NCBI GenBank assembly: GCA_934621605.1
Contig: CAKTUZ010000018.1
Span: forward strand, 1-64,000
Direction of reading: 5' to 3'
From: an uncultured bacterium
GTDB lineage: Bacteria > Vulcanimicrobiota > Xenobia > Xenobiales > Xenobiaceae
Length of the DNA stretch: 64,000 bases
The notes below the pieces were generated by a model. It saw nothing but the letters and a program-made list of their open reading frames with translations. It did not search any database and was not told the origin of the DNA. Below are positions 45,114 through 54,340 of the stretch, in pieces (within the stretch, counting starts at the first letter, position 1; each line of letters opens with the position of its first letter). A program made the translations under genes and the position numbers.

Positions 45114-45461
45114 ATGACTTATAACCCAACTGCCAACGATGAAATTTTAGAACAACGCGAACGCGAATTGCTCATTCAGGCGGCCGCCTTGGGGGAGCAT
45201 ATTTATAAGCTGCAGAGCTTTTGGCAAGCGCTCAAGCCTAGCAGCAAAAGGCGCCAAGCCGCGTTACAACTAGAGCTTCTGCAAGTGATTGCTGCTCTGG
45301 ACGAAGTGCGCGAAGTACGGCGCCTTTTGCTGGGGCTAGATCCGCAAGCGCACCTCAGAAAACGTGACATTCCCAATTTTGTAGCTCAAAACCCAGCATA
45401 TGCTTCGGTAGTAGCCTGCGAACAAACAACCTGCATCTGCGACAAGAGCCACATTGACTAG
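45114..45461 (+). CDS. Hypothetical helical protein
   Basis: A 115-residue protein from the ATG at 45114 (AAGGTGG just upstream, closely spaced). The longer frame from TTG 45066 would start inside the terminator stem. Residues about 10-80 are predicted long charged helices rich in Glu, Leu, Gln and Ala, coiled-coil-like ('ALQLELLQVIAALDEVREVRRLLLG'-type heptads spread over 60-80). A Cys-containing tail ('ACEQTTCICDK') ends it. I recognise no family. Confidence 0.5.
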   Translation: MTYNPTANDEILEQRERELLIQAAALGEHIYKLQSFWQALKPSSKRRQAALQLELLQVIAALDEVREVRRLLLGLDPQAHLRKRDIPNFVAQNPAYASVVACEQTTCICDKSHID

Positions 45462-45491
45462 TATCAGTAGAGGCCCTACCTAGGTGTACCC

Positions 45492-48092
45492 TCAAACTGG
45501 GAAGGCGACCGCCACAGCTTGTTGAGCTTCCTGAACAGAATTAAGCCGACCCTCAAGGCGTTCTTGCAAAGCCCATTTCAAAATTTGCGCAAAGCGGGGG
45601 CTGGGTTTGTATCCCATGGCAATTAGGTCGGCTCCTTTTAAGGGAGGCTCAACAAAACGCAAAAAGCGCAAGTAATTGGCAATGCGTTTTTTTACCAAAG
45701 AATCGTCACTGTGAGCGGCTAAACAAATAACTCCCTCCGTAGAGTATGGGCATAAACTCTTAAAAATGGCAGCATTACCGATTTCGCGTGACCCCAAATC
45801 GGCCAGCAACTGCTCTATTTCATCTTTACTTAAAACAAGCAATTTATGAGCACTACCAGGGAACAAAGCGTAAGTTTTAACAAATTGGGCGATGTCTTCA
45901 GGTGGCAGCGAATCGAGCAATAAAATATTCAAATAGAGCAGCGGCAGGCTGGCCTCTTCCTGAAGCAGCAGATCGCGATATTCACGCACTAAAATTTCCC
46001 CGTTTTCCAAATGGGCTCGCGCCGTTTCGTTAAGTTCCAGACGAGTGTCCAAAGTTTGCAAAACTTGCAATTCATCCATGCGTATTAAACTGTTGCGCGG
46101 CGAAGGTTCTTGCAAAATTTGCCAAAGTTCGCTACCCAAACGTTCGGGACTGACCATCTTAACTAAACCCATATTGACGGCTGAACGCAACAAATGAACA
46201 GTATTTCTATCCATATGGAAACCGTAACGCTGCTCAAATTTTATAGCGCGAAAAATGCGAGTCGGATCATCAACAAAAGACAAATTATGCAAAATGCGCA
46301 CCGTGCCCTTTTCTAAGTCGGAACGAGCGCCGAAGAAGTCAATCAATTGACCAAAATTATCAGGATCGAGCTGTAAAGCCATAGCGTTAATACTAAAATC
46401 GCGGCGGAAAAGATCTTGCTTAAGAGTACTGCCCTGCACATCGGGCAAAGCAGCCGGACGAGTGTAAGTTTCGGTACGAGCCGTAACCACATCTAATTTT
46501 AAGCCATCAGGCAAACAAACTTGAGCAGTAGCAAAAGTTTCATGTACTTTGCATATACCGTGCAATTGCTCAGCCAGCACCTTGGCAAAAGCGATTCCAT
46601 CACCTTCGGCCACCAAGTCTATATCGTTATTGGCAATATGGAGTAACATATCGCGCACAAATCCACCCACAGCAAAAATTTTTAAACCGACTTCAGCGCC
46701 TATTTCTCCACAGCGTTTCAGCAAAGTGAGAGTTTCAGCTTTTAAACGCACAAATTCAACCGGTACCAAATTGTTGCTGCCGCTGACAAAGTTATCACTG
46801 ACAAAAGTATTTAACGCTCTTAAAACGTCACTCTTACTGACTATGCCTACCAGTTGGCCTTTCTCTAAAACCGGAGCACAACCCAAAGCATTTTCGGTTA
46901 AAATACGGCGTACTTCGGTTATGGTCGTAGCCAGCTCCACAGTAGTGCAACCCTGATTGACATAAGTTTCTACAGGCTCATGTTGCAAACCATGTCCCAG
47001 AGCTTTATCAATATCGGCTCGGGAAAGCATACCTACAAATTGTTGACCGCGACAAGCGCACACTGCCGAATGGCTCATCTTCTGCAATTTTTCGGCCGCT
47101 TGAACTACAGTTAAATGTTCTTCTAAATTGAGTCCTTCCACAGGAGAACTCATCATATCTTTGGCAGTCAGAACCCTGGGGGCCCTTGATTCGGCAATTC
47201 CCTTTATTTCTTCAATTAAATCGTCCAAAGTATGAAGCTTTACGCAAGCGAAAGCCGAAGTGGAGTGACCGGCACCCCCTAACTCACGTAATACGGCAAA
47301 GACATCTAAAGAAGCGGGCAAACTTCTGGCCACAATGTAAGAGCGTTTAGCCATATTAACTACGCAAAAAAGCACTTCCGGATTTTCTATTTCCATGATC
47401 TGATCGGCTACAGAAGAAAGATCATCAAGATGATCTTCCGTTTGAGCGGAAACAAACATACATTGGCGGCCGGCTACTTTCCAATATTGAATTGAACCGA
47501 GCAATTTTTCCACCAAAAGTTTTTGCTCAACAGTCAAACGACGCTGCCCTAAAAGAGAGACAGCTTCCAGGCTGCCCCCTTGCTTAACCATATGGGCCGC
47601 CGCCAAAATATCTTCGTAAGTAGTGCCGCTATAAGTTAAAGAACCAGTTTCTTCGTAGAGACCTAAAAGGCATAAAGTAGCCTCAGCTGCCGATAAGTTG
47701 AGGTTTTTTTTCTGCAGCTCGTACAATAGAACTGTAACTGTAGAGCCATTTTCTTCGATAGATTCAAAGTCGCCCATAATCGACTGATGAGTAGCTCTAT
47801 GGTTATCATAAATATGAACCGGAATATAAGGCTGAGTGACCAGATCGGAAAATTTACCTAAACGGTGGGGCTCACGCACACCAACCAGAACAACCAGCTC
47901 GACAGGTTCATTGTGGTAGTCATCTTCTTCCGCAAGATCTAAAAATTTGCTGTTTTGTACGATAAATTCACGTGTTTTAGGTTCGGCTCGTCCAATAAGA
48001 TAGATCTTGCCTTCCGGATACAGGCGCCTAGCCAAAACCAGGGAAGCCAAAGCGTTAAAATTTGTCCGGGAGTGGGATAGAATAATCTGCAC
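45492..48092 (-). CDS. CCA tRNA nucleotidyltransferase fused to DHH phosphoesterase and CBS domains
   Basis: An 866-residue fusion. Residues 1-300 form a DHH/DHHA1 phosphoesterase-like unit (strand 'QIILSHSRTNFNALASLVLA', 'IYDNHRATHQS', and 'ELGGAGHSTSAFA' as the DHHA1 Gly motif). Two CBS domains follow (about 310-430, 'MMSSPVEGLN' and 'YVNQGCTTV'). From about 450 the class-II nucleotidyltransferase head has 'FAVGGFVRDMLL' and 'NNDIDLVAEGDG' with metal-binding Asp residues, 'RRDFSINAMAL', then the RNA-binding helices. The C-terminal part adds or repairs the tRNA 3'-CCA or polyadenylates. This architecture is known from Cyanobacteria and Deltaproteobacteria. GTG start with AGGAG upstream. Confidence 0.92.
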   Translation of the reverse strand: MQIILSHSRTNFNALASLVLARRLYPEGKIYLIGRAEPKTREFIVQNSKFLDLAEEDDYHNEPVELVVLVGVREPHRLGKFSDLVTQPYIPVHIYDNHRATHQSIMGDFESIEENGSTVTVLLYELQKKNLNLSAAEATLCLLGLYEETGSLTYSGTTYEDILAAAHMVKQGGSLEAVSLLGQRRLTVEQKLLVEKLLGSIQYWKVAGRQCMFVSAQTEDHLDDLSSVADQIMEIENPEVLFCVVNMAKRSYIVARSLPASLDVFAVLRELGGAGHSTSAFACVKLHTLDDLIEEIKGIAESRAPRVLTAKDMMSSPVEGLNLEEHLTVVQAAEKLQKMSHSAVCACRGQQFVGMLSRADIDKALGHGLQHEPVETYVNQGCTTVELATTITEVRRILTENALGCAPVLEKGQLVGIVSKSDVLRALNTFVSDNFVSGSNNLVPVEFVRLKAETLTLLKRCGEIGAEVGLKIFAVGGFVRDMLLHIANNDIDLVAEGDGIAFAKVLAEQLHGICKVHETFATAQVCLPDGLKLDVVTARTETYTRPAALPDVQGSTLKQDLFRRDFSINAMALQLDPDNFGQLIDFFGARSDLEKGTVRILHNLSFVDDPTRIFRAIKFEQRYGFHMDRNTVHLLRSAVNMGLVKMVSPERLGSELWQILQEPSPRNSLIRMDELQVLQTLDTRLELNETARAHLENGEILVREYRDLLLQEEASLPLLYLNILLLDSLPPEDIAQFVKTYALFPGSAHKLLVLSKDEIEQLLADLGSREIGNAAIFKSLCPYSTEGVICLAAHSDDSLVKKRIANYLRFLRFVEPPLKGADLIAMGYKPSPRFAQILKWALQERLEGRLNSVQEAQQAVAVAFPV

Positions 48093-48250
48093 TTCTGAGA
48101 AATGCTCCTACAAAAGACTCGGCACCTGTCTGCCGGAAATGCAGCCCGCCGCATTCGCAGACTTCGCTTAAAACCCAAACGCTCCCCCCAACCTAAAATA
48201 AGCTCTTTTATATACAAAGCGAACTGCTCAGCTTAAGCTGTAAAGACTGG

Positions 48251-49417
48251 CTACGGCAAAACAATTTTTCCTAAGCAACAAGAACGAATGGCTCCAGTAG
48301 CACTTGGCAAATTGCTACTCTTACCGAGCATAGTGTAATGAGCAAAAAGGGCAAAAGCCATCGCCTCTCTGGCCTGAGCAGGCACACCGCATTCTTCCAT
48401 ATTTATGAAATGTACCGAAGCGGGCAAACACTTACGTAATTGACTCATAATAGCCATATTATGCACTCCTCCGCCGCCGGTAAGCACTTGACAAGCCGCC
48501 GAGCCAACAAAACGAAGTATATGCAAAGCTATAGCTTGGGCAGTCAAAGCGGCAGCCGTACACATAACGTCGGCTCCCTGCCAACCTTTTTGTTCGGCTT
48601 GATTAGCCAAGCGGTCGGCTAAAGGAGCCCCAAACTCTTCGCGGCCGGTCGATTTAGGAGCAGGCAAATTAAAATAAGGATGCTGCAGCAACTGCTCCAG
48701 TAATTCGGGAATAATCTGACCACTTAAAGCATACCGACCGTCCAAATCGCAGGGCTGTTGCAAATAAATTTCCGCCAAGCGATCACAAACAGCATTACCA
48801 GGACCACAATCGCAAGCTAAGCATTCTCCCTCTATGGGAATATAAGTAATATTGGACATACCACCGATATTGAGAGCAATACGGGCCCAAGCAGGCGAGT
48901 GAAAAAGAACGCGATCGGCAAAGGGAACTAAAGGGGCCCCCTGACCGCCAGCTGCCAAATCTTGCGGGCGAAAATCACAAACTGTCAAAATGCCGGTACG
49001 CTCGGCAATCACAGCACCCTCGCCTATTTGCAACGTAGCTCGCATGGGAAAACCAAGATAATCGGCCACTTTAGGTAAGTGACAGATAGTTTGTCCGTGA
49101 GAAGCCACCACGTCGATATGAGGATTTTCTCCAGATTGGCGACATTCTTCTTGGAGATGTACCACAGCCTGAGCGAACAATTCCCCCATCAACCAGTGCA
49201 TCTTGGTTATTTCTTCCGTATCGGCTTGGTTACGGCAAATATTAAGCAAACGGCTTCTAACCTGTTCTGGCAGTGGTAGAGAACTCATTTTAATAAACTG
49301 CGGCCGATCATCTTGCATTTGCACTAACACAGCATCTATAGCGTCCACCGAAGTGCCGGACATTAGACCGACAATTCTGGGAGCGAGCAATTTTTTATAA
49401 GTGTTGAGTAAATCCAT
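48251..49417 (-). CDS. anmK: Anhydro-N-acetylmuramic acid kinase
   Basis: A 388-residue AnmK, which phosphorylates and opens 1,6-anhydro-MurNAc released from peptidoglycan for recycling. Signatures: 'RIVGLMSGTSVDAIDAVLV' (residues 13-31, ATP phosphate loop), 'VASHGQTICHLP', 'GGQGAPLVPFADRVLF', 'LNIGGMSNITYIP', 'DCGPGNAVCD' and 'VLTGGGGVHNMAIM'. Length is normal. In this window it sits between the CCA transferase and uppP, with murI close by, so several wall genes cluster here. Confidence 0.96.
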   Translation of the reverse strand: MDLLNTYKKLLAPRIVGLMSGTSVDAIDAVLVQMQDDRPQFIKMSSLPLPEQVRSRLLNICRNQADTEEITKMHWLMGELFAQAVVHLQEECRQSGENPHIDVVASHGQTICHLPKVADYLGFPMRATLQIGEGAVIAERTGILTVCDFRPQDLAAGGQGAPLVPFADRVLFHSPAWARIALNIGGMSNITYIPIEGECLACDCGPGNAVCDRLAEIYLQQPCDLDGRYALSGQIIPELLEQLLQHPYFNLPAPKSTGREEFGAPLADRLANQAEQKGWQGADVMCTAAALTAQAIALHILRFVGSAACQVLTGGGGVHNMAIMSQLRKCLPASVHFINMEECGVPAQAREAMAFALFAHYTMLGKSSNLPSATGAIRSCCLGKIVLP

Positions 49418-49493
49418 AAAAAAGCCCCATTATTTCCACTACTTGGCCTTAAGTATTCATTCGCTTCAAATCAGGCTCAGCAACAACTACACG

Positions 49494-49534
49494 AAAAAAA
49501 GCCGCCTGAACGCAATTTAGAACGTTCCGGCGGC
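49494..49534 (-). terminator. Rho-independent terminator after uppP
   Basis: A 12-bp stem with one mismatch (49501-49512 with 49523-49534, core GCCGCC/GGCGGC) followed, on the minus strand, by a run of seven Ts (complement of 49494-49500). Confidence 0.9.
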
Positions 49535-49577
49535 TCCACATCAGATCATAAATTCCGACTGTAGCCGTGAACAAACT

Positions 49578-50486
49578 TTAAGCTGTGCAAAACACAGCCC
49601 AAAGCGCAATAATTACACCCGCAACCATACGGTAATAAGCAAAGCCTTTGAAATTGTTGGAAGAAACATAGCGCAAAAGCCAACCGATAGCAGCAAAAGC
49701 GGTAATAAAAGAAACAACAGTGCCGACGGAAAGGGCTCCCAAGCCACCAATCTCCACAACTTTTTGATAATTGCGCACCAAAGTATAGATAGTGGCCGCT
49801 CCCAAAGTGGGAATAGACAAGAAGAAAGAAAAATCAGTGGCTTGAGAACGATTTAAGCCCACCAAAAGGCCACCAACAATAGTAGAACCGGAGCGAGACA
49901 CACCGGGGATAAGAGAAAAGCACTGAGCTACGCCAATCCAGAGAGCTTGCCTGTAAGAAAGAGCTTTTTCTTCAGTCTTAATTCCGTCGGCAGCATTGGC
50001 GACTTCATCGGAAATTTTAGTTTCAGTTTGTTTATCCTTGTCAGAAGGTTCGCGATCAACGACTAAAAGTATAATGCCACCGACAAACAAAGTTGCCGCT
50101 ATAACATAGGCTTGTAAACGACCATCGCCCAAAAGAATATCGATCCAGTCATGAACTAACAAGCCAACTACAGCCGCAGGCAGAAAAGCCAAGAAAAGAC
50201 TGACCCAAAAGTGACAAGCCGACTCTTCTTGTTTCCAATCGAGGGCATTTTGATCGCCAGAGAATAACTGGGCAGCCTTTTCCCACAAACGCTTCCAGTA
50301 ATAAATGACGACAGCGATAATAGCTCCCAACTGAATAACAATTTCAAAGGTACCGGAAGTATTGGCTGCACCAATAAGCTGCGAACAAACCAAAAGGTGG
50401 CCCGTAGAAGATATCGGTAAAAACTCGGTAACGCCTTCTACAATGCCCAAAATTAAAGACTGAAGAAGAGTAATCTGTTCTGGCAT
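49578..50486 (-). CDS. uppP: Undecaprenyl-diphosphatase
   Basis: A 302-residue integral membrane protein of the BacA/UppP family, which dephosphorylates undecaprenyl diphosphate to recycle the lipid carrier of wall synthesis. The two catalytic motifs are 'GVTEFLPISSTGHLL' (residues about 18-32) and 'LIPGVSRSGSTIVGGLLVG' (Ser/Arg, about 193-211). About eight hydrophobic helices are visible. A charged Lys/Asp/Glu loop (about 150-180) interrupts the middle. ATG with AGGAA upstream. Confidence 0.97.
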   Translation of the reverse strand: MPEQITLLQSLILGIVEGVTEFLPISSTGHLLVCSQLIGAANTSGTFEIVIQLGAIIAVVIYYWKRLWEKAAQLFSGDQNALDWKQEESACHFWVSLFLAFLPAAVVGLLVHDWIDILLGDGRLQAYVIAATLFVGGIILLVVDREPSDKDKQTETKISDEVANAADGIKTEEKALSYRQALWIGVAQCFSLIPGVSRSGSTIVGGLLVGLNRSQATDFSFFLSIPTLGAATIYTLVRNYQKVVEIGGLGALSVGTVVSFITAFAAIGWLLRYVSSNNFKGFAYYRMVAGVIIALWAVFCTA

Positions 50487-50516
50487 ATTTCCTATAAGTT
50501 CCGTTCTTTATACTAC

Positions 50517-51350
50517 TTACTTTTTAAAGAGTTCAACCCTTTCTACAGGGCTGATAACGTGGCCCAAGAGCTGACTGCCCACTTTGGCGAAATCGACCGC
50601 ACTGCCACTGGATTGATACAAACGCGAAGCTTTGGCTGCCGAAGGATGACAATCAAATCCAAGTTCACGCAAACGTTTTACGACATAGCGAGCCGGATCA
50701 ATTATCTTTAAGCCAGAACCGGCCAATTCTTCAATAAGCGGACGTACAAAAGGATAGTGGGTACAACCTAAGATTAAAGTATCCACATCAGCTTTTTGCA
50801 GCGGACTTAAATATTCGCGCACTGCCTCACGAGCCTCCGAGCCGCTGACTTTCCCCTTTTCGATAAGCGGCACCAGTTTAGGACAACCTACAGGAGTAAC
50901 ACTAACTGTGGAGACACCTATTTTATCTTTCAAAGAAGTGTCCTCACAAACTCGGGCACAGGCTTTTTCGTAAGCACCGCTGGCCGCAGTCAGCGGATTG
51001 GCCATTAGGCCTATACGACCATTGCGAGTGGTTCTTACCGCAGCTTTAGCCGCTTCATCAATAATACCTATAATAGGAGCAGGTGACCAAGCGGCCACAT
51101 GTTCGAAAGCTAAGGCTGACGAAGTATTACAAGCCATAACCAAAACCTTAACTCCGCAGTCTATTAAATGATGACATATAATATCGATTAAACTGACTAC
51201 TTCAGATACACTTCGGTTACCGTAAGGCACATGTTGTGTATCGCCAAAAAATACAAAAGGCACCCCGGGAAGTTCTCTGTCAATTTGCTCGGCAACGCTC
51301 AAGCCTCCGACTCCTGAGTCGAAGATGCCGATAAGATGGGAATCCTGCAT
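50517..51350 (-). CDS. murI: Glutamate racemase
   Basis: A 277-residue MurI, which supplies D-glutamate for peptidoglycan. 'IGIFDSGVGGLSV' (Asp11/Ser12), 'VMACNTSSA' with the first catalytic Cys (about residue 73) and 'LILGCTHYPFV' with the second (about 192) are all intact. The ATG at 51348-51350 follows AGAGG. It lies 30 bases upstream of uppP on the same strand, so the two wall genes probably share a transcript. Confidence 0.96.
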   Translation of the reverse strand: MQDSHLIGIFDSGVGGLSVAEQIDRELPGVPFVFFGDTQHVPYGNRSVSEVVSLIDIICHHLIDCGVKVLVMACNTSSALAFEHVAAWSPAPIIGIIDEAAKAAVRTTRNGRIGLMANPLTAASGAYEKACARVCEDTSLKDKIGVSTVSVTPVGCPKLVPLIEKGKVSGSEAREAVREYLSPLQKADVDTLILGCTHYPFVRPLIEELAGSGLKIIDPARYVVKRLRELGFDCHPSAAKASRLYQSSGSAVDFAKVGSQLLGHVISPVERVELFKK

Positions 51351-51471
51351 GATAACCTCTGTCTAGAGTTTGCCATAATGGACAAAACTCAATAGATGTT
51401 GAAAAAAATTTAACCTGCAGGGCTGCTTTTGCTTAAAAACAGTTCTAACAGGTCATACGAAAATGTATATT

Positions 51472-52764
51472 TTACAAAAGAGAGCGGTTTTTCATTTCCT
51501 GCAATGCTCTAAGTACACCAATTTGTACGTGAGCAAAGCTCACGCCGCCCTGCATATAACAACCATAAGGAACGCGTACGGGACAGTCAGCCGAAAGCTC
51601 TATGGAAGATCCCTGAATAAAGGTGCCGCCAGCCATAATGACTGGATCATCATAGCCGGGTTGCTGCAACGGAATAGGACAGGCACTGTGATCGACAGGA
51701 CCCGATTTTTGAATACCTAAGCAAAAAGCTTTCTGACCTTCTTCAGAACCAACACGCACCGCTTGTATAATGTCACTGCGAGGATCGTTCCACTTAGGGA
51801 ATACTTCCAAACCGCAACGTTCCATTACCCATGCTCCCCAGACAGCTCCTTCCAAAGCCGCCCCTACTACGATAGGAGCCATAAAGAGCCCCTGAGCCAA
51901 TAAGCGGTTATAACCTAAAGTCGGTCCTTCGTCAGGGCCGATACCGGGAGCGGTCAAACGCTCCATAGCCCCTTCCACACAATCACTATCTCCGGCGATA
52001 TAACCTCCACAGGGAGAAATAGCTCCACCCAAATTTTTAATGAGAGAACCAGCCACTACATTAGCACCGATTTCAGTGGGTTCAACCGTATCGACTAACT
52101 CACCGTAACAATTATCCACCATAACCTTGGCCTTAGGAGCCAGACTATGCACCAAATCGATAGCCTTTTTCATTTCTAATAAAGATAGCGAAGGACGCCA
52201 AGCATAACCGCGAGAGCGCTGTAGCAGCACCATGGCAGTTTTTTCATTTAGGCTCTTTCTTACGCCCTCTAAATCGATATGGCCATCGGCCAATAAATCG
52301 ACCTGACGATAGCTAACTCCCCAGTAAGCCAAAGATCCGCGCTTAGCTTCACCTATCCCTATAACAGGGTGCATAGTATCATAAGGGAGTCCAGTAATGC
52401 TAAGCAATTCATCACCAGGTTTCAAAATGCCGAAAAGCGCTGCAGCTAAAGCATGAGTACCGGAAACGAATTGTAAACGCATAGCACCAGATTGAGCACG
52501 GAAAATTTTAGCGATAGCTTCATCTAAAACATCGCGACCGCTATCACTGAAGCCATAACCAGTAGTTGGGAAAAAGTGTCCCTCCATAAGGCCAACTTCC
52601 TGCAATACTTGCAAAACTTTCCATTGATTCACAGAGGCACTCTGCCTAATTTGCTCACGTAACTCTGCAGTAGCATCCATACCTTCAGCAGCAATATCAG
52701 CTAGATTGGAAGCTATGCCCAAATTTAATAATGAATCTTTCCAACCAGACATTATTTTGTCCAT
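51472..52764 (-). CDS. Methionine gamma-lyase family / 'aluminium resistance' PLP-dependent protein
   Basis: A 430-residue fold-type I PLP enzyme. The PLP-lysine motif is 'GSLIKNLGGAISPCGGYI', the PLP-phosphate region 'FVSGTHALAAALFG', and the Asp/Tyr region 'KVMVDNCYGELVDTVEP'. The family is annotated as 'methionine gamma-lyase family' or 'aluminium resistance protein' and is widespread in Firmicutes and Cyanobacteria. Its true substrate is unsettled; a Cys/Met-type lyase activity is only inferred. ATG with GGAGAG upstream. Confidence 0.93.
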   Translation of the reverse strand: MDKIMSGWKDSLLNLGIASNLADIAAEGMDATAELREQIRQSASVNQWKVLQVLQEVGLMEGHFFPTTGYGFSDSGRDVLDEAIAKIFRAQSGAMRLQFVSGTHALAAALFGILKPGDELLSITGLPYDTMHPVIGIGEAKRGSLAYWGVSYRQVDLLADGHIDLEGVRKSLNEKTAMVLLQRSRGYAWRPSLSLLEMKKAIDLVHSLAPKAKVMVDNCYGELVDTVEPTEIGANVVAGSLIKNLGGAISPCGGYIAGDSDCVEGAMERLTAPGIGPDEGPTLGYNRLLAQGLFMAPIVVGAALEGAVWGAWVMERCGLEVFPKWNDPRSDIIQAVRVGSEEGQKAFCLGIQKSGPVDHSACPIPLQQPGYDDPVIMAGGTFIQGSSIELSADCPVRVPYGCYMQGGVSFAHVQIGVLRALQEMKNRSLL

Positions 52765-52945
52765 CTTCTCTCCAGCACACAGACGTATTATTTTACGTAT
52801 GCAGCCTTACTTTCATAAACATTAGAAAATACTCACCAGGCTACACCGAAAAACGCCGACAAAACCGCACACAATACCGAAAAACATATGCCGCAGTTCA
52901 ATCGGCACACTCAGCAAGAAAAAGAATGTATATACAAAAAAAATA

Positions 52946-53434
52946 TTACTTATTATCAGCAATAGCAAACATAAGAGTCCCTTCGGCTCTAAGTTCACCA
53001 TTTACTAAACACTGAGCTCTCATTTTGCCTACTCCGCGACGCATACCGCGAGTTTCAACGCGCAAATCTAAAACATCCCCAGGAATGGGAGCTTTACCAA
53101 AAGCGCAATCTTCGATAGTAGCAAATAAGATCAGTTTGCCTTCATAATCGGGGTGATTGAGCACACAAGCAGCTCCAAGCTGAGCCATAATTTCAACAAG
53201 AATAGGCTTAGGTAACTCAGGCTTATCATCAAAGTGATGCTTAAAAAAATATTCTTCGCCGGTTAATCTTTTAAAACCGCGAGCACAACTAAGGCCGTCG
53301 TAATAAGAGACCTCGTCGACAAGCAAAAAAGGATCACGGTGAGGCAGAACTTGTTTGATCCTCTCCAAATTCAAACTAGGTCCTTGGTCGCCGCCTTCAA
53401 TCTTAATAATTTGACTCTCAGATAAATCGGTCAC
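52946..53434 (-). CDS. FabZ-like 3-hydroxyacyl-ACP dehydratase with altered active-site loop
   Basis: A 162-residue hotdog-fold protein. The start motif 'LPHRDPFLLVDEV' and the catalytic Glu helix 'LVEIMAQLGAACVL' match FabZ, and the C-terminal strands are standard. The loop that reads 'GHFPGxPVMPGVL' in normal FabZ is 'HHFDDKPELPKPIL' here: the catalytic His is kept, but the PG pair and the Gly before the central helix are replaced. It may be FabZ with a changed substrate, or a related dehydratase. GTG start at 53432-53434, with AAAGGAG about 14 bases upstream. Confidence 0.82.
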   Translation of the reverse strand: MTDLSESQIIKIEGGDQGPSLNLERIKQVLPHRDPFLLVDEVSYYDGLSCARGFKRLTGEEYFFKHHFDDKPELPKPILVEIMAQLGAACVLNHPDYEGKLILFATIEDCAFGKAPIPGDVLDLRVETRGMRRGVGKMRAQCLVNGELRAEGTLMFAIADNK

Positions 53435-53547
53435 TATGTTGAACTATACTCCTTTAATTTGAGGTGTGCTTTTTACTTAATCTGCATTTCTTTTCCTTCC
53501 CAACTGGACGGAAGGTTTTAATCCTCTAAGCTCAAAAGCCTCCTTTT

Positions 53548-54300
53548 ATGTTGACTTGGCGCAGCATTCCTGTGACAATACGTTCACTCACAGCATATTT
53601 TACAACTTTGTTTATTTTCGGTTTTGTATTCGCTTGGGCTCCAGCGGACGACTGGAGAGCTCCAGTTGCGGCCGTTATTACCGGGGCTATAGGCGGAGCG
53701 ATACTACAGCAGAAGATTCCTGGCTGGGAATTGTTTATGGCCGGTTCTGCCTTTACGGCAGTAGGAGCTATGCATATTTTGGCTCCTTCACAATGGCTCT
53801 GGCAATCGCTGTTGTTGGTTCCTTCCGTGCTCTGTTGGTATTGGGGAGACAAATTGGGAGACGACTTACTAACTGGGTTCAAAGATCCTAATGCTGAACC
53901 AAATCACCTATTTAGCGTAGCTAGATTGCGTCGCGAAGAGAGACGCGGTCTACTTGTAGTATTTTGGACAGCTTGCAGCTCCTTTATTATTTTAGCGCCT
54001 TTAGCTCCAGGCGCCCACTGGCTAGCCCTGCCAATAGCTTTCACTTTATCGTTTGCTGTAGCTGTAAAATGGCATATAAGACGCCAATTTTGGCCAAGTT
54101 TAGGTTTTTTGATTGCTCTGCCATTATCCGGCTGGGCTAATATATGTTTTAACAATTTTTTTAAGCTTCCCCCACTGCAATTGCCTGACCCCTGGCTTAG
54201 CGGTGGCCTTATGACTATAGGCTCTACTCTGGGACTTTGGTTAGCAGCTTGGTACAGCATCCATCTCAAAAAGATCAGCGGCCACTCCCTTAACGACTGA
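53548..54300 (+). CDS. Hypothetical integral membrane protein
   Basis: A 250-residue protein with about seven hydrophobic segments, starting with 'SLTAYFTTLFIFGFVFAWA' (residues about 13-31) and including an Ala/Gly-rich one ('APVAAVITGAIGGAIL'). A charged cytoplasmic loop 'RLRREERRG' (about 127-135) divides it. The first half faintly recalls the FUSC/aromatic-acid exporter fold, but I do not assign it. No clear ribosome site precedes the ATG. It is divergent from the FabZ-like gene. Confidence 0.65.
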   Translation: MLTWRSIPVTIRSLTAYFTTLFIFGFVFAWAPADDWRAPVAAVITGAIGGAILQQKIPGWELFMAGSAFTAVGAMHILAPSQWLWQSLLLVPSVLCWYWGDKLGDDLLTGFKDPNAEPNHLFSVARLRREERRGLLVVFWTACSSFIILAPLAPGAHWLALPIAFTLSFAVAVKWHIRRQFWPSLGFLIALPLSGWANICFNNFFKLPPLQLPDPWLSGGLMTIGSTLGLWLAAWYSIHLKKISGHSLND

Positions 54301-54340
54301 ATTACAACAGCTAAAGCCAATTATTCCCTTTTCTGTTACC

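Noticed and set aside
47939..48217. 92-residue minus-strand frame at the CCA transferase start
   Set aside because: It overlaps the CCA gene in another frame, with no motif or conserved start.
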